Source: a virus
Direction: 5' to 3' (one strand)
DNA: 49,611 nucleotides
IMG/VR virus record: IMGVR_UViG_3300050021_000841
Coordinates: 1 to 49,611 of that record
Position numbers and translations under genes: made by a program. Shown piece by piece: positions 39,412 to 47,796 of this stretch (positions are counted from its first letter, which is position 1; the number at the start of each line of letters is the position of its first letter). The notes under the pieces are model-generated. The model was given only the letters and a program-made list of their open reading frames with translations, did not search any database and was not told the origin of the DNA.

Positions 39412-40241
39412 AACGAATTCTAGTGTTGTTACTGTTGGCATCGGCTTCGCTGTTTGCCGCAACCACGACGGTCAGTCAATCCGTTGTTCTGCCGAACGGG
39501 AGTTTAGCGAACGGAACCGCCCTGATTCGGATTACGGTCGCCTGCACGTCAGGATCGACCTACATTGGGCAACAGACGGTCGCGACGACATTCCTTGGAG
39601 GCGCATTCTCTGTCAATCTGGCTCCGAATGACACCTGCACTCCGAGGGGAACAAGTTACTCTGTCAGTTGGATGATCTGCGGTGCAGCTACCGGCGCGAC
39701 TACCGCGCATCCATGTCCCACTGGCGCCGCGAGGTCATGGAGTGAAACCTGGGTTGTACCTACCAGTTCGGACCCGGTGACAATCAGTTCCGTGCTCATT
39801 TCTGTAGCGCCGGCGGTTGTGACGACTACTCCGTTGAACGTGACGTACGCTCCGTCATGGGGAAGCCTGCCTCAGAACGGAGCATTGCCGGGGCAGGTTC
39901 CGACGTGGAACGGAACTACATGGGCGCCGTCTGCGGGGAGCGGAATGGCGTACACGGCTCCGCCATCGGACGGACAGTACGTCCGGTTCGACGCAACGCG
40001 GGGAGCCTGGCAGCCGGTTACGTTCGTGGATCAGGAGACGGTGGCGGGAACGCTCGATGGAACGAACGTGACGTTCACGGTAGCGAATGCGCCTAGTCCT
40101 GGAGCGGGGCTGGTGTTGTTCCGAAACGGACTCGCGCAGATGGCGGGGCAGGATTACACGCTCTCGGGAAATACGATTACCTTCGTGACGGATGCTACGC
40201 CGCAACCGGATGACACGCTGATCGCGTGGTACCGGTATTAA
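39408..40241 (+). CDS. exported beta-rich, fibre-like protein
   Basis: 277 residues with a signal peptide (ILVLLLLASASLFAAT, cleavage near 18), a beta-rich middle, a short PTWNGTTWAPS turn, and a C-terminal domain (about 215-277, VTFTVANAPSPGAGLVLFRNGL...DYTLSGNTI) like those at phage fibre tips. A phage-coded, exported fibre-like protein is odd: virion fibres have no signal peptide. It may be displayed on the lysogen surface. The next gene carries a paralogous C-terminal domain. Confidence 0.62.
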   Translation: MKRILVLLLLASASLFAATTTVSQSVVLPNGSLANGTALIRITVACTSGSTYIGQQTVATTFLGGAFSVNLAPNDTCTPRGTSYSVSWMICGAATGATTAHPCPTGAARSWSETWVVPTSSDPVTISSVLISVAPAVVTTTPLNVTYAPSWGSLPQNGALPGQVPTWNGTTWAPSAGSGMAYTAPPSDGQYVRFDATRGAWQPVTFVDQETVAGTLDGTNVTFTVANAPSPGAGLVLFRNGLAQMAGQDYTLSGNTITFVTDATPQPDDTLIAWYRY

Positions 40242-40252
40242 GGAGAATCAAG

Positions 40253-40483
40253 ATGACGATCACTCAGGCGGTCACCGTCAGGTCGCAAGACGATCTCTTT
40301 CAGAACAGCAGCCAGGATTACACGCTGAGCGCGACTCCGGCTGCGGGCACAACGGTTGACGTGTTCGTGAATGGGCTACTGATGACCGAGGGCCTGGATT
40401 ACGTGCTGGCTGGAACCGCATTGAAGTTCACGGGGCAGACCATCGGAGACGCTCCGGTGATTCGAGTGAGGTATTGGGTCTAA
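40253..40483 (+). CDS. small beta-domain protein, paralogue of the fibre-tip domain
   Basis: 76 residues that match the last domain of the preceding protein in layout: DYTLS, VDVFVNGLLM, DYVLAGTALKF and a final VRYWV, beside DYTLSGNTITF and AWYRY there. No signal peptide is seen on this copy. A duplicated fibre-tip domain is the simplest reading. AAGGAG (40240-40245) precedes the ATG, and the gene is coupled to the next by TAATG. Confidence 0.6.
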   Translation: MTITQAVTVRSQDDLFQNSSQDYTLSATPAAGTTVDVFVNGLLMTEGLDYVLAGTALKFTGQTIGDAPVIRVRYWV

Positions 40484-40992
40484 TGCGACGATCATTCTTA
40501 CTTCTGGCGCTGTCGGCGACGTTGTTCGCTCAGGCGTTGTCGATCACAACCACCACGCTACCGGATGCGTGGGCTTACACGGTCTATGCTCCGCAGACGC
40601 TGGTGGCGACGGGCGGGCAGGCGCCGTACACGTGGGCCGTCACGGCCGGGACGTGCGTGGTGTCCGCGCCGGCGGCATGGGATTCTGGCACGTCGTACAC
40701 GGTTGGGCAGAGCGTCACTTATGGTAATCAGATGTGGCTTGCCAGTGCGCCATCAACCGGGGTTACGCCGGGGACGGATCAGACGAAATGGGCGTTGAGT
40801 TTCGGGTTGAGGCTTTCCAGTGGTGGAGTACTGAGCGGGGCACCGACCGTTGGCGGGCCGTGCGCGTTCACGGTGACCGTTACGGACGCGCTGAGCGCTA
40901 CGGCAAGCCAAGCGTACACGATCAACGTCAAGGGGCCGGCGGTCACGATCAGCAGCGGGGTGACAATCAGCGGAGGGGTGACTATAAGGTGA
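40483..40992 (+). CDS. exported Ig-like protein with an inserted carbohydrate-binding-like module
   Basis: 169 residues: signal peptide (MRRSFLLLALSATLFAQA), then a putative Ig (He_PIG-type) fold split in two (about 23-57 with TGGQAPYTWAVTAG, and 108-149 with LSSGGVLSGAPTVGGP). Between the halves, residues 62-104 look like a CBM5/12 chitin-binding-type module (W66, Y72-x-VGQSVTYG, W85, PGTDQTKW). The nested design could display a sugar-binding module on a beta stalk. ATG 40483 overlaps the previous stop (TAATG). Confidence 0.62.
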   Translation: MRRSFLLLALSATLFAQALSITTTTLPDAWAYTVYAPQTLVATGGQAPYTWAVTAGTCVVSAPAAWDSGTSYTVGQSVTYGNQMWLASAPSTGVTPGTDQTKWALSFGLRLSSGGVLSGAPTVGGPCAFTVTVTDALSATASQAYTINVKGPAVTISSGVTISGGVTIR

Positions 40993-40997
40993 GGCGG

Positions 40998-41318
40998 ATG
41001 AAAGGTCGATATAATTCGATGGAGGCTCGCATCATGCGTACCGTGTTGGTGTTGGTTGCCGTAGCAGGCTCGATGATCGGACAGGATCTCAATCCGGACC
41101 GGATCAAGGTCGTTCAGGAACGTGAGGCGCACGAGCGCGCCGTCGCCGAACGGATCGAGTATCAGCTCGCCAAGCAGCCGAAACCGGTAGCGCAACCGGC
41201 TCCTCCTCCCCGTCACCTGTCCGCGCAAGAGATGAAAGAACTCTGCGAGGCGCTGGACCGGTACTTCCGCGAGCATCACGGGCAAGTGCCGATCCTCTGG
41301 ACGCCAACGGCTCGATAA
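40998..41318 (+). CDS. exported small helical protein (signal peptide)
   Basis: 106 residues from ATG 40998, or 94 from ATG 41034, which gives a neat signal peptide (RTVLVLVAVAGSMIGQ). The mature part is charged and helical (VVQEREAHERAVAERIEYQL), then Pro-rich (KPVAQPAPPPRHL) and helical again. The role is unknown; it closes a block of exported proteins placed before the clamp gene. Confidence 0.6.
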   Translation: MKGRYNSMEARIMRTVLVLVAVAGSMIGQDLNPDRIKVVQEREAHERAVAERIEYQLAKQPKPVAQPAPPPRHLSAQEMKELCEALDRYFREHHGQVPILWTPTAR

Positions 41319-41363
41319 CCGCCTGCAATCTCGCGGGCAATCCATAACGGCAGTTCCATACAG

Positions 41364-41380
41364 GCGGAGCGCGTCTCCGC
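41364..41380 (+). terminator. 6-bp hairpin upstream of the clamp gene
   Basis: GCGGAG (41364-41369) and CTCCGC (41375-41380) are exact inverted repeats over a 5-base loop, in the 90-bp gap between the exported-protein block and dnaN. No T-run follows. It may mark the end of the accessory transcript; a promoter for the clamp operon may follow, but no strong box was seen. Confidence 0.4.
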
Positions 41381-41408
41381 TGTCCAAATAGCATCATCAG
41401 GAGGATTT

Positions 41409-42500
41409 ATGCAGTTCACGGTGGAGAAGTCCGCCCTGTGCCAGGCTCTGTCGCTGGTTGGGCGCGTGGTGGAAAAGCGGAGCACGATTCCGATCTTGAG
41501 CAATGTGAAGTTGCAAGCCGAGGGGAACTCGCTAACGCTCACGGGCACGGACCTGGATGTCGCGCTGAGCGTGCGGATCGAGGCGAAGGTGGCGGAGCAG
41601 GGCGTGGCGACGTTGCCGAGCAAGAAGCTGTCGGATTACAGCCGGCTTTTACCGGAGGGTGAGGTCAAGGTCAAGGTGGATGCGCAGTCGTGGTGGGCAT
41701 CGATCACGGCCGGACGGTCGCGGACTCGGATTGCCGGGATGTCGCCGGAGTCGTTTCCCGAACTGCCGGCGTTTCCCGCTGACTCGATGAGCGTGCCAGT
41801 GGCTAAGTTCCTGTCGTTAGTGGACCGGGTGAAGCTCGCTATCACCACCATCGAATCGAGGTTTGCGCTCAACGGTGCGTTGTTCGACCATCACGACGGA
41901 AACCTGTACTTGGTGGCGACGGACGGACATCGGCTGGCGTATGCGTGGTCGGAACTGCCGAGCGAGCAGGCTACGAAATTCATTCTGCCGAGCGTGGCGA
42001 TTCGCAACCTGTCGCAACTGACCAACGGTGCCGAGACGTTCACTATCGGGCAGGATGACAATCACCTGTTCTTTCGCTCCGGCGAAGCGCTCCTGACGGT
42101 GCGCAAGGTGACCGGATCGTTCCCCGATTATCAGCGGGTGTTGCCAAAGGAATCGAAGATCGCGGTGACGATCAACCGGACGGACCTGGCGGGCGCCCTA
42201 TCGCGCGTGGCGCAATTCGCGGATGAGCGATCGCGCTCGGTGAAGCTGTCGCTGAAGGAGTCGGCGCTGGAGGTATTCGCGGCGACGGTGGAGTCAGGGG
42301 AAAGCTCCGAAGCGGTTCAGTGCGACTACGCCGGGGAGTTGCTGGAGATGGGTTTCAATGCGCAGTACATCTCCGAGTTCCTGAACGTGGTGGATGCGGA
42401 GCAGGTGACGTTTCACCTGAACGATGCGAAGTCGGCGGGAGAGTTCCGGGCGGCGGGAGCGGCGGACTACCGATACGTGGTCATGCCAATGAGGATCTGA
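41409..42500 (+). CDS. dnaN: DNA polymerase III sliding clamp (beta subunit)
   Basis: Full-length 363-residue sliding clamp. It begins MQFTVEKSALCQALSLVGRVVEKRSTIPILSN-style sequence, includes LTGTDLDVALSV, the middle-domain FALNGALFDHHDGNLYLVATDGHRLAY and the C-terminal end YRYVVMPMRI, all standard for DnaN. It forms a dimeric ring that holds the polymerase on DNA. Phages rarely carry their own bacterial-type clamp; here no polymerase gene is seen, so it presumably works with host Pol III or marks phage replication. AGGAGG (41400-41405) precedes the ATG. Confidence 0.96.
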   Translation: MQFTVEKSALCQALSLVGRVVEKRSTIPILSNVKLQAEGNSLTLTGTDLDVALSVRIEAKVAEQGVATLPSKKLSDYSRLLPEGEVKVKVDAQSWWASITAGRSRTRIAGMSPESFPELPAFPADSMSVPVAKFLSLVDRVKLAITTIESRFALNGALFDHHDGNLYLVATDGHRLAYAWSELPSEQATKFILPSVAIRNLSQLTNGAETFTIGQDDNHLFFRSGEALLTVRKVTGSFPDYQRVLPKESKIAVTINRTDLAGALSRVAQFADERSRSVKLSLKESALEVFAATVESGESSEAVQCDYAGELLEMGFNAQYISEFLNVVDAEQVTFHLNDAKSAGEFRAAGAADYRYVVMPMRI

Positions 42501-42502
42501 CG

Positions 42503-42733
42503 ATGGACGCGGCCGTGGAGTTGGCGAAGTGCCGGGAGGCGGCGGAGAAACTGGTTCCGACGTTCGCGGAACTGGGAACGGGAACTATCGAGGATCGGAT
42601 TGCTACGGCGCTCCTAGCGGCGCGGGCGGATGCCTTGCGCGAGTTCACGTCGGGTTGGGATGAGCCGGAGTTGTGCTACATCGCCGAGGAGTTGGAGCGG
42701 GAAGCGCAAGGGCGGAGGATGCGGGGCTTATGA
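42503..42733 (+). CDS. hypothetical helical protein (76 aa)
   Basis: 76 residues, highly helical and charged (KCREAAEKLVPTFAEL, EELEREAQGRRMRG). It starts just after the clamp gene stop and overlaps the MazG-like gene by 4 bp (ATGA). Function unknown; its neighbours are replication and nucleotide genes. Confidence 0.6.
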   Translation: MDAAVELAKCREAAEKLVPTFAELGTGTIEDRIATALLAARADALREFTSGWDEPELCYIAEELEREAQGRRMRGL

Positions 42734-42981
42734 CGGATCAGGGTGAATTGACGGCGGATGAGGTGCTGGCGGTCCATGCGGTAGTCGCCGAGTATCTGAG
42801 CGCTTCGCGAAAGCATCCGAAGTTCAACTCGGCTCACGAGGGGTACGCGGTGATCCTCGAAGAGATGGACGAACTGAAGGATGAAGTGTGGAAGCGCCAT
42901 CACGACGCGGAACTGATGCGGAAGGAGGCTGTCCAGGTCGCGGCGATGGCGTTGCGGTTCCTGACGGATGTCTGCTCATGA
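42730..42981 (+). CDS. MazG-like nucleotide pyrophosphohydrolase
   Basis: 83 residues with the MazG-superfamily metal-binding helices: EEMDELKDE (about 48-56, ExxE...) and KEAVQVAAMALRFLTD (about 66-81), as in small phage MazG-like proteins. Such enzymes hydrolyse dNTPs or alarmones such as ppGpp to prolong host activity, or clean damaged nucleotides. The gene is coupled on both sides by ATGA overlaps in the replication operon. Confidence 0.72.
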   Translation: MTDQGELTADEVLAVHAVVAEYLSASRKHPKFNSAHEGYAVILEEMDELKDEVWKRHHDAELMRKEAVQVAAMALRFLTDVCS

Positions 42982-43292
42982 GCGATCAACTGTCGATGTT
43001 CGAGGTCCCGGAGACGTTGCCGTTCCAGGCGCACTCCGGCACGTCGCGGGAGGCGGCGGGAGATATGCGGGGTATCGCCGTCTCGAAGCGGGCGGCCGTG
43101 CTAATGGTAATCGAGCAATCGACTCACGGCCGGACGGATGAGGAGATCCAGCGGATGTTGAAGCTCAACCCGAGCACGCAACGTCCGCGGCGGATCGAGC
43201 TGGTTCAAGCGGGCAAGGTGCGGGACTCCGGCCGGACGCGCAAGACGAAGGGCGGGCGGGCGGCTACGGTGTGGGAGGTAGTCCCCACGTGA
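42978..43292 (+). CDS. winged-helix DNA-binding protein (104 aa)
   Basis: 104 residues. After a flexible N-terminus (to about 35), the rest has the winged-helix pattern: helix (SKRAAVLMVIEQ), THGRTDEEIQRML, a recognition helix (NPSTQRPRRIELVQAGKV), and a beta wing (SGRTRKTKGGRAATVWEV). Likely an early regulator or replication accessory. ATGA and GTGA overlaps link it to its neighbours. Confidence 0.65.
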   Translation: MSDQLSMFEVPETLPFQAHSGTSREAAGDMRGIAVSKRAAVLMVIEQSTHGRTDEEIQRMLKLNPSTQRPRRIELVQAGKVRDSGRTRKTKGGRAATVWEVVPT

Positions 43293-43576
43293 CGGTGAGC
43301 AACGTCCATCAGGGCACGCGGGCGGAGAAGCGGTCTACGGCCGTGCTGGAGAGGGACGGGTACGTAGTGACGCGCTCGGCGGGTTCGCGGGGCGTGTGGG
43401 ACCTGATCGGCGTCCGGCGGACTGACGTGGTGCTCGTACAGGTCAAGACGCGGCGATGGCCGAAGTCTGTCGAGATGCGGAGACTGCGGGAATTCCAGTG
43501 TCCGAAGGGAGTTCGCCGGCTGATTCATCGGTGGCGGGCGAGAGTGGCGGAGCCGGACGTAAAGGTGGTGGTCTGA
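43289..43576 (+). CDS. Holliday-junction-resolvase-like PD-(D/E)XK nuclease
   Basis: 95-residue small nuclease like archaeal Hjc and VRR-NUC domains: E13 in RAEKRSTAVLERDGY, RSAGSRGVWDLIGVRR with D38, and QVKTR with K53 (Q51-V-K53). These form the E/D/QxK active site for metal-dependent cutting of branched DNA. It would resolve recombination or replication intermediates before packaging. GTG 43289 overlaps the previous stop. Confidence 0.82.
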   Translation: MTVSNVHQGTRAEKRSTAVLERDGYVVTRSAGSRGVWDLIGVRRTDVVLVQVKTRRWPKSVEMRRLREFQCPKGVRRLIHRWRARVAEPDVKVVV

Positions 43577-43578
43577 CG

Positions 43579-44382
43579 ATGGGAATCCTAACAGAGATCG
43601 GGTGGTGCGATTCGTCGGTGAATCCGCTGGTGGGGTGCGATGGCTGTGAACTCCATCGGTGCGGGGAGAAGGATAGCCACTGCTACGCGGCGGGGCTGGT
43701 GGGGCGCTACAAGGGCCTACCGGGATGGCCGGTGACGTTCGACGCTCCGCAACACTTCGCGGGGCGGTTGGAGAAAGCGATCCGATGGGCGGACCTGACG
43801 GGGAAGGACCGGCCGGAGAAGCCGTGGCTCAACGGATATCCGCGCCTGATCTTCGTGTGCGACCTGGCGGACCCGTTCACGGAGAGCGTCGATCCGGAGA
43901 CGTGGCTTACGCCGATGCTGCCGAAGATGGCGGACTCTCCGCACGTGTACATCCTGCTCACGAAGCGCGGGCGGCGGGCGCTGGAGTACTGGCGACGGCA
44001 TGACATCCCGAAGAACGTATGGCAGGGCGTGACGGTGACCGGGCCGGAGACTATCCAGCGGATCGATTACCTGCTCCAGGTTCCGGGGGCGTCGGTGCGG
44101 TTCGTATCTCTGGAGCCGCTACTGGCTCCGGTATACCTCGGGGAGCGCGTCCGGCGGATCGATTGGGTAATTGTCGGGGCGGAGTCCGGACCGAAGGCTC
44201 GGAAGTTTGATGCGGGGTGGGTTCGGAGCCTGCGCGAGCAGTGTATAAGGCGCCACACCACCATCATGCCGAATACTGCGACGTGCGCGTTCTTCTACAA
44301 GCAGGATGCGGCGGCCGGGGTGAAGATCCCGCTACCGCTGCTCGACGGGAAGCGGTGGACCGAAATGCCGAGGATCGCATGA
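43579..44382 (+). CDS. DUF5131 (phage Gp37/Gp68 family) protein
   Basis: 267 residues with the family pattern: TEIGWCDSSVNPLVGCDGC and HCYA near the start (cysteines C10, C20, C23, C28, C35), PRLIFVCDLADPF (about 90-102), ILLTKRGRRALEYW, WQGVTV, and WVIVGAESGPKARKF. The Cys cluster resembles a radical-SAM-like/Fe-S or zinc site; biochemical role unproven. Common in phages near replication genes. The downstream gene overlaps by ATGA. Confidence 0.85.
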   Translation: MGILTEIGWCDSSVNPLVGCDGCELHRCGEKDSHCYAAGLVGRYKGLPGWPVTFDAPQHFAGRLEKAIRWADLTGKDRPEKPWLNGYPRLIFVCDLADPFTESVDPETWLTPMLPKMADSPHVYILLTKRGRRALEYWRRHDIPKNVWQGVTVTGPETIQRIDYLLQVPGASVRFVSLEPLLAPVYLGERVRRIDWVIVGAESGPKARKFDAGWVRSLREQCIRRHTTIMPNTATCAFFYKQDAAAGVKIPLPLLDGKRWTEMPRIA

Positions 44383-45197
44383 GCCAACGAGACGTGCCGG
44401 AGTGGATGCCGTTGTACGTGTACGAATTCATCGCGGATCGGAATGTCCAGGCGATGGAGTTGGACGAACTGGGGGCTTACTTCCGCCTGATCCTGACTCA
44501 GTGGGTGAATGGCAGCGTGCCGGCGGACCGGCGGGAGTTGGCGCGGCTGCTCCATCGGGATACCGAGACTATGGAGCGGATCTGGTCGGCGCTGGCACCG
44601 TGCTACAAGGCGCATCCGGAACTACCTGGAGAACTGGTACAGGGGCGTGTCGAGGAGGAGCGGGAGACGGCGCTCAACCGGCTCGCCGGGAATAGCAAGG
44701 GCGGCAAGACCTCGGCGGAGCGGAGACAGGGAAAGAAACAGAGTAGACCGCAAGTCGAGTTAACGGCGACTACCGAGTTACCTAAGACTTTCCCGCAACC
44801 GATACGCAAGCCTGTTGTCGAGAACTGCGGTGTCACGCCGAAACTGAAGGCGGCGTTCGATCAGGTGGCGTCACGGTATCCGCAATGCACGGGCGTCGAT
44901 ATGGCGTTCCAGATCTGGATGGGGTACTGCGAGAGCGGATTGGTCACTGAGGCGAACGTGCATGAGGTGGCGGAGGGGTTGACGCGGTACCTGGAGTCGG
45001 AGAAGTGGGCGCGGGATGACGGGCGGTACATCGAATCGTTCGATAAGTGGATCTCCGGCAAGAAGTGGAGGGACCGTCCGGCGCCGAGCGCGGAGGCGAA
45101 GGCGAACCGGAGAGTCGAGAAGCGCTCCAGCGACGGGAGCGATCCGAATGCCGAATGGGTAGCACCGTGGGCTAAAACCGATGACTCAAAAGATTGA
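44379..45197 (+). CDS. DUF1376 replication protein
   Basis: 272 residues. The N-terminal 100 residues match DUF1376 (PEWMPLYVYEFIADRNVQAM, ELGAYFRLILTQW, ADRRELARLL), found in phage replication initiators before a helicase or its loader. A basic, Gly/Lys-rich linker (about 105-130) and a C-terminal helical domain (MAFQIWMGYCESGL) follow. It probably recruits the primase-helicase encoded next door, whose start lies inside its end (17-bp overlap). Confidence 0.8.
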   Translation: MSQRDVPEWMPLYVYEFIADRNVQAMELDELGAYFRLILTQWVNGSVPADRRELARLLHRDTETMERIWSALAPCYKAHPELPGELVQGRVEEERETALNRLAGNSKGGKTSAERRQGKKQSRPQVELTATTELPKTFPQPIRKPVVENCGVTPKLKAAFDQVASRYPQCTGVDMAFQIWMGYCESGLVTEANVHEVAEGLTRYLESEKWARDDGRYIESFDKWISGKKWRDRPAPSAEAKANRRVEKRSSDGSDPNAEWVAPWAKTDDSKD

Positions 45198-46938
45198 CGC
45201 GGAGAGGCTGAAGGAATCGGCGGATATCGAGCGGATCGTCGGGCAGTATATCGAACTGAAGCGCGGAGGGAACTCCAATGAGCGGGTGGGGTTGTGTCCG
45301 TTTCACAAGGAGGATACGCCGAGCTTCACGCTCAATACCGACAAGCAGATGTGGTATTGCTTCGGCTGCTCGGAGGGCGGAGACGTATTCAATTTCGTCT
45401 CGAAGATCGAGGGACTGAGCGCGTTCGGCGACGCGGTTACGAAGGTCGCGGAGCTGGTGAACTTCGTTCCGCCGGCGGAGGCCCCGGTGAAGGCTCCGCC
45501 GAAGAAAGCGGAGGCGGCTCCGGCTCCGGCCGGGAAGATTGTCGCGGTGTATCCGTACACCGATGAGCACGGGGAGTTGCTGTACGAGGTCTGCCGAATC
45601 GAGCCGGGGAAGAACGGGCGGGCGAAGGACTTCACGCAACGGCATTACGACGCGGGCGGGAAAGTGGTTTGGGGGATGGATGGCGTCCGGCGCGTGCTGT
45701 ACCGACTGACCGAGGTACTGAAGGCGGAGACGGTCTGGGTTGTCGAAGGGGAGAAGGACGTACACACGCTCGAAGGCGCGGGCCTGGTGGCGACTACGAA
45801 CAGTGGAGGGGCGTCGCAGAAGTGGCAGGCGGAGTGGACCGCGGCGCTCGCGGGGAAGCACGTCATCGTCATCCCGGATAACGATGAGCCAGGTAAGAAG
45901 CACGGCGCCGCGGTGGTGAAGGAGCTGACGGGCAAGGCGGCGGACGTAACGCTGGTGGAGTTGCCTGTCGGGAAGGATGTCACCGAATACTTCGCCGCGG
46001 GCAAGGGGCTGTCGGACCTGGAGGCGATGGTTTCGGAGATCCGACTGGCGAAGACGCGCGATGAACTGGAGCGGCGCGGTCTGCTCGATCCGGCGGAGAT
46101 CATCGAATGCGTCGGACTGAATGCGTTTCTGAGTCCGAAGCACGGACTAGAAACGGGGTTCGCGCGGTGGGATGAAATGACGTTGGGGATGCACGCCGGG
46201 GAGTTGATTATCCTGGCGGCGCGTCCGGCGGCCGGGAAGACGGCATTGGCGCTGAACGTGGCGTGCAACGTCGCAGCGCGGGGGAATCCGGTGGCGATCT
46301 TCTCATTGGAGATGTCGCGGGAGTCTCTGCTAACGCGGCTGGTGTGCGCGCGGGCGCGGGTGGATCAACTGAAGTTTCGTAGCGGGCGGCTGGACCGGGA
46401 GGAGCGGGCGCGGGTGAATAAGGCGCTCGGCGAAATCTGCGAGATGCCGCTGTATATCGATGACTACGCCGGTTGCACATTGGAGGGCGCGGAGCGGAAG
46501 TTGGCGGAATTGATCAAGCGGCGCGGATTGGCGCTGGTGGTGCTCGATTACCTGCAACTGATGACAGGTTCGTCGCGAGAGAGCCGGAATCAGGAGGTCA
46601 ATTCACTGTCGCGCGGTCTGAAGGTGATGGCGCGAAAGTTGGGCGTTCCGTTCCTGGTGTTGTCGCAGTTGAGCCGCGCGGTAGAGCAACGGCAGGGCGA
46701 TCATCGTCCGCAGTTGAGCGATCTAAGGGACTCGGGCGGCATCGAGCAGGACTGCGATCAGTGCGCGTTTATCTACCGGGAGGAACTGTACAAGCCGGAC
46801 CGGGAGGACTTGCGGGGCCTGGCGGAGTTAATCATCGCGAAGCAGCGCAACGGGCCTGTGGGGAGGGTGAATCTCGTATTTCTCAAGGAGCAGACGAAGT
46901 TCGAGGACCGGGCGGAGGGGGGGATGGGAGAGCCGTGA
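45181..46938 (+). CDS. primase-helicase fusion (CHC2, Toprim, DnaB-like)
   Basis: 585 residues. A CHC2 zinc-binding primase motif (C39, H42, C60, C63) is followed by a Toprim core (VVEGEKDVHTL, DNDEPGKKHG; about 182-248), then a DnaB-type helicase with Walker A RPAAGKT (348-354), Walker B VVLDYLQLM (about 455-463) and VLSQLSRAVEQRQGDHRPQLSDLRDSG-like motifs. T7 gp4 has the same order. It should prime and unwind DNA at the phage fork with the clamp and host polymerase. Overlap with the DUF1376 gene supports a joint role. Confidence 0.95.
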   Translation: MTQKIDAERLKESADIERIVGQYIELKRGGNSNERVGLCPFHKEDTPSFTLNTDKQMWYCFGCSEGGDVFNFVSKIEGLSAFGDAVTKVAELVNFVPPAEAPVKAPPKKAEAAPAPAGKIVAVYPYTDEHGELLYEVCRIEPGKNGRAKDFTQRHYDAGGKVVWGMDGVRRVLYRLTEVLKAETVWVVEGEKDVHTLEGAGLVATTNSGGASQKWQAEWTAALAGKHVIVIPDNDEPGKKHGAAVVKELTGKAADVTLVELPVGKDVTEYFAAGKGLSDLEAMVSEIRLAKTRDELERRGLLDPAEIIECVGLNAFLSPKHGLETGFARWDEMTLGMHAGELIILAARPAAGKTALALNVACNVAARGNPVAIFSLEMSRESLLTRLVCARARVDQLKFRSGRLDREERARVNKALGEICEMPLYIDDYAGCTLEGAERKLAELIKRRGLALVVLDYLQLMTGSSRESRNQEVNSLSRGLKVMARKLGVPFLVLSQLSRAVEQRQGDHRPQLSDLRDSGGIEQDCDQCAFIYREELYKPDREDLRGLAELIIAKQRNGPVGRVNLVFLKEQTKFEDRAEGGMGEP

Positions 46939-47201
46939 CGCTGATCTCCGTTTACAACTCGGAGGGGTGTGTCGGGCGATGCGATGCGCGGTGCTACGGC
47001 GCGGATCGCGGCGGTGAGTGCGATTGCGTGTGCGGCGGCCGGAATCACGGCAAGGGAGAGCGGGAGGCGCTGGAGAATACGGCGGCGCACGCGGAGCGGT
47101 GGGTTGCGGAGTTCGTCCGGCGGACGGGCGTAACGCTGAAGGTGTTCACGTTGGGAGAGGTTGTGGAGCAGATGCGGCTATTCGGTGAGGTGTCGGAGTG
47201 A
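46935..47201 (+). CDS. small Cys-rich phage protein (88 aa)
   Basis: 88 residues with a cysteine-rich start (EGCVGRCDARCYGADRGG, then CDCVCGG) that likely binds zinc, and a helical C-terminal half ending MRLFGEVSE. The GRCDARCY...CxCxCGGxNHG pattern is common among phage proteins of unknown function. GTG 46935 overlaps the primase-helicase stop. Confidence 0.65.
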   Translation: MTLISVYNSEGCVGRCDARCYGADRGGECDCVCGGRNHGKGEREALENTAAHAERWVAEFVRRTGVTLKVFTLGEVVEQMRLFGEVSE

Positions 47202-47590
47202 CGTGCGACGGGAGCGGCGTCCTGGACTGCTATTGCCAGGGCGATCACTGTGGATGCGGGTTTCCGCCGGAGTGTCCCGGTTGCGAGGAGTGCAAGCCGA
47301 AGACGGATGAGCGGACGGTGATCGAGCGTCTGTGCTCTCTGTACGATGAGCGGATCGTGGCGGCTCGCAGTGGGGCGCGGGCTGAGGCGGAGAAGCTGAG
47401 CGGATCGGAGGTGTTGCCGTCGAGAGTGCAGAAGCTCCTACACCTGCGGTGGATGCTGTCGGTGATTCCGAAACTGGAGGAGACGGACAAGGCTAACCGG
47501 TGGCTCGGGTTCGTTCAGGGAGTCATGTTCGACTTGGCGTACTACACGATTGACGAACTGCGCGCACACGTGACGGAGGCGAAGGGATGA
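47198..47590 (+). CDS. hypothetical protein with Cys-rich N-terminus (130 aa)
   Basis: 130 residues. The first 33 carry a dense cysteine/glycine cluster (CDGSGVLDCYCQGDHCGCG, CPGCEEC), likely a zinc or metal site; the rest is helical (KLLHLRWMLSVIPKLEE). GTG 47198 overlaps the previous stop, and the next gene starts inside this one. Function unknown. Confidence 0.6.
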   Translation: MTCDGSGVLDCYCQGDHCGCGFPPECPGCEECKPKTDERTVIERLCSLYDERIVAARSGARAEAEKLSGSEVLPSRVQKLLHLRWMLSVIPKLEETDKANRWLGFVQGVMFDLAYYTIDELRAHVTEAKG

Positions 47591-47796
47591 TCGAGAAGCA
47601 TTACACGATTGCGGAGTTGGCCGAAGTGCTGAGTATCAGCCTGGAGCGGACGCGTCAACTGGTGATGGACGAACCGGGCGTGCTGAAGTTCGCGCCGGAG
47701 TGCAAGGGCGGGAAGCCGGCGCGGCGGACGATGTACCGCATCCCGGAGAGTGTCGTTCAGCGGATACTGAGGCGGAGCGCGAATCCGGCGGCGTAA
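47587..47796 (+). CDS. helix-turn-helix protein, AlpA/excisionase-like
   Basis: 69 residues: a helix-turn-helix (YTIAELAEVLSISLERTRQLVMDEPGVL) followed by a basic wing (ECKGGKPARRTMYRIPESVV) and a final helix, as in small phage excisionases and AlpA regulators. It lies about 200 bp before the integrase, so an excisionase (directionality) role is plausible, although it is on the opposite strand from the integrase. Confidence 0.68.
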   Translation: MIEKHYTIAELAEVLSISLERTRQLVMDEPGVLKFAPECKGGKPARRTMYRIPESVVQRILRRSANPAA

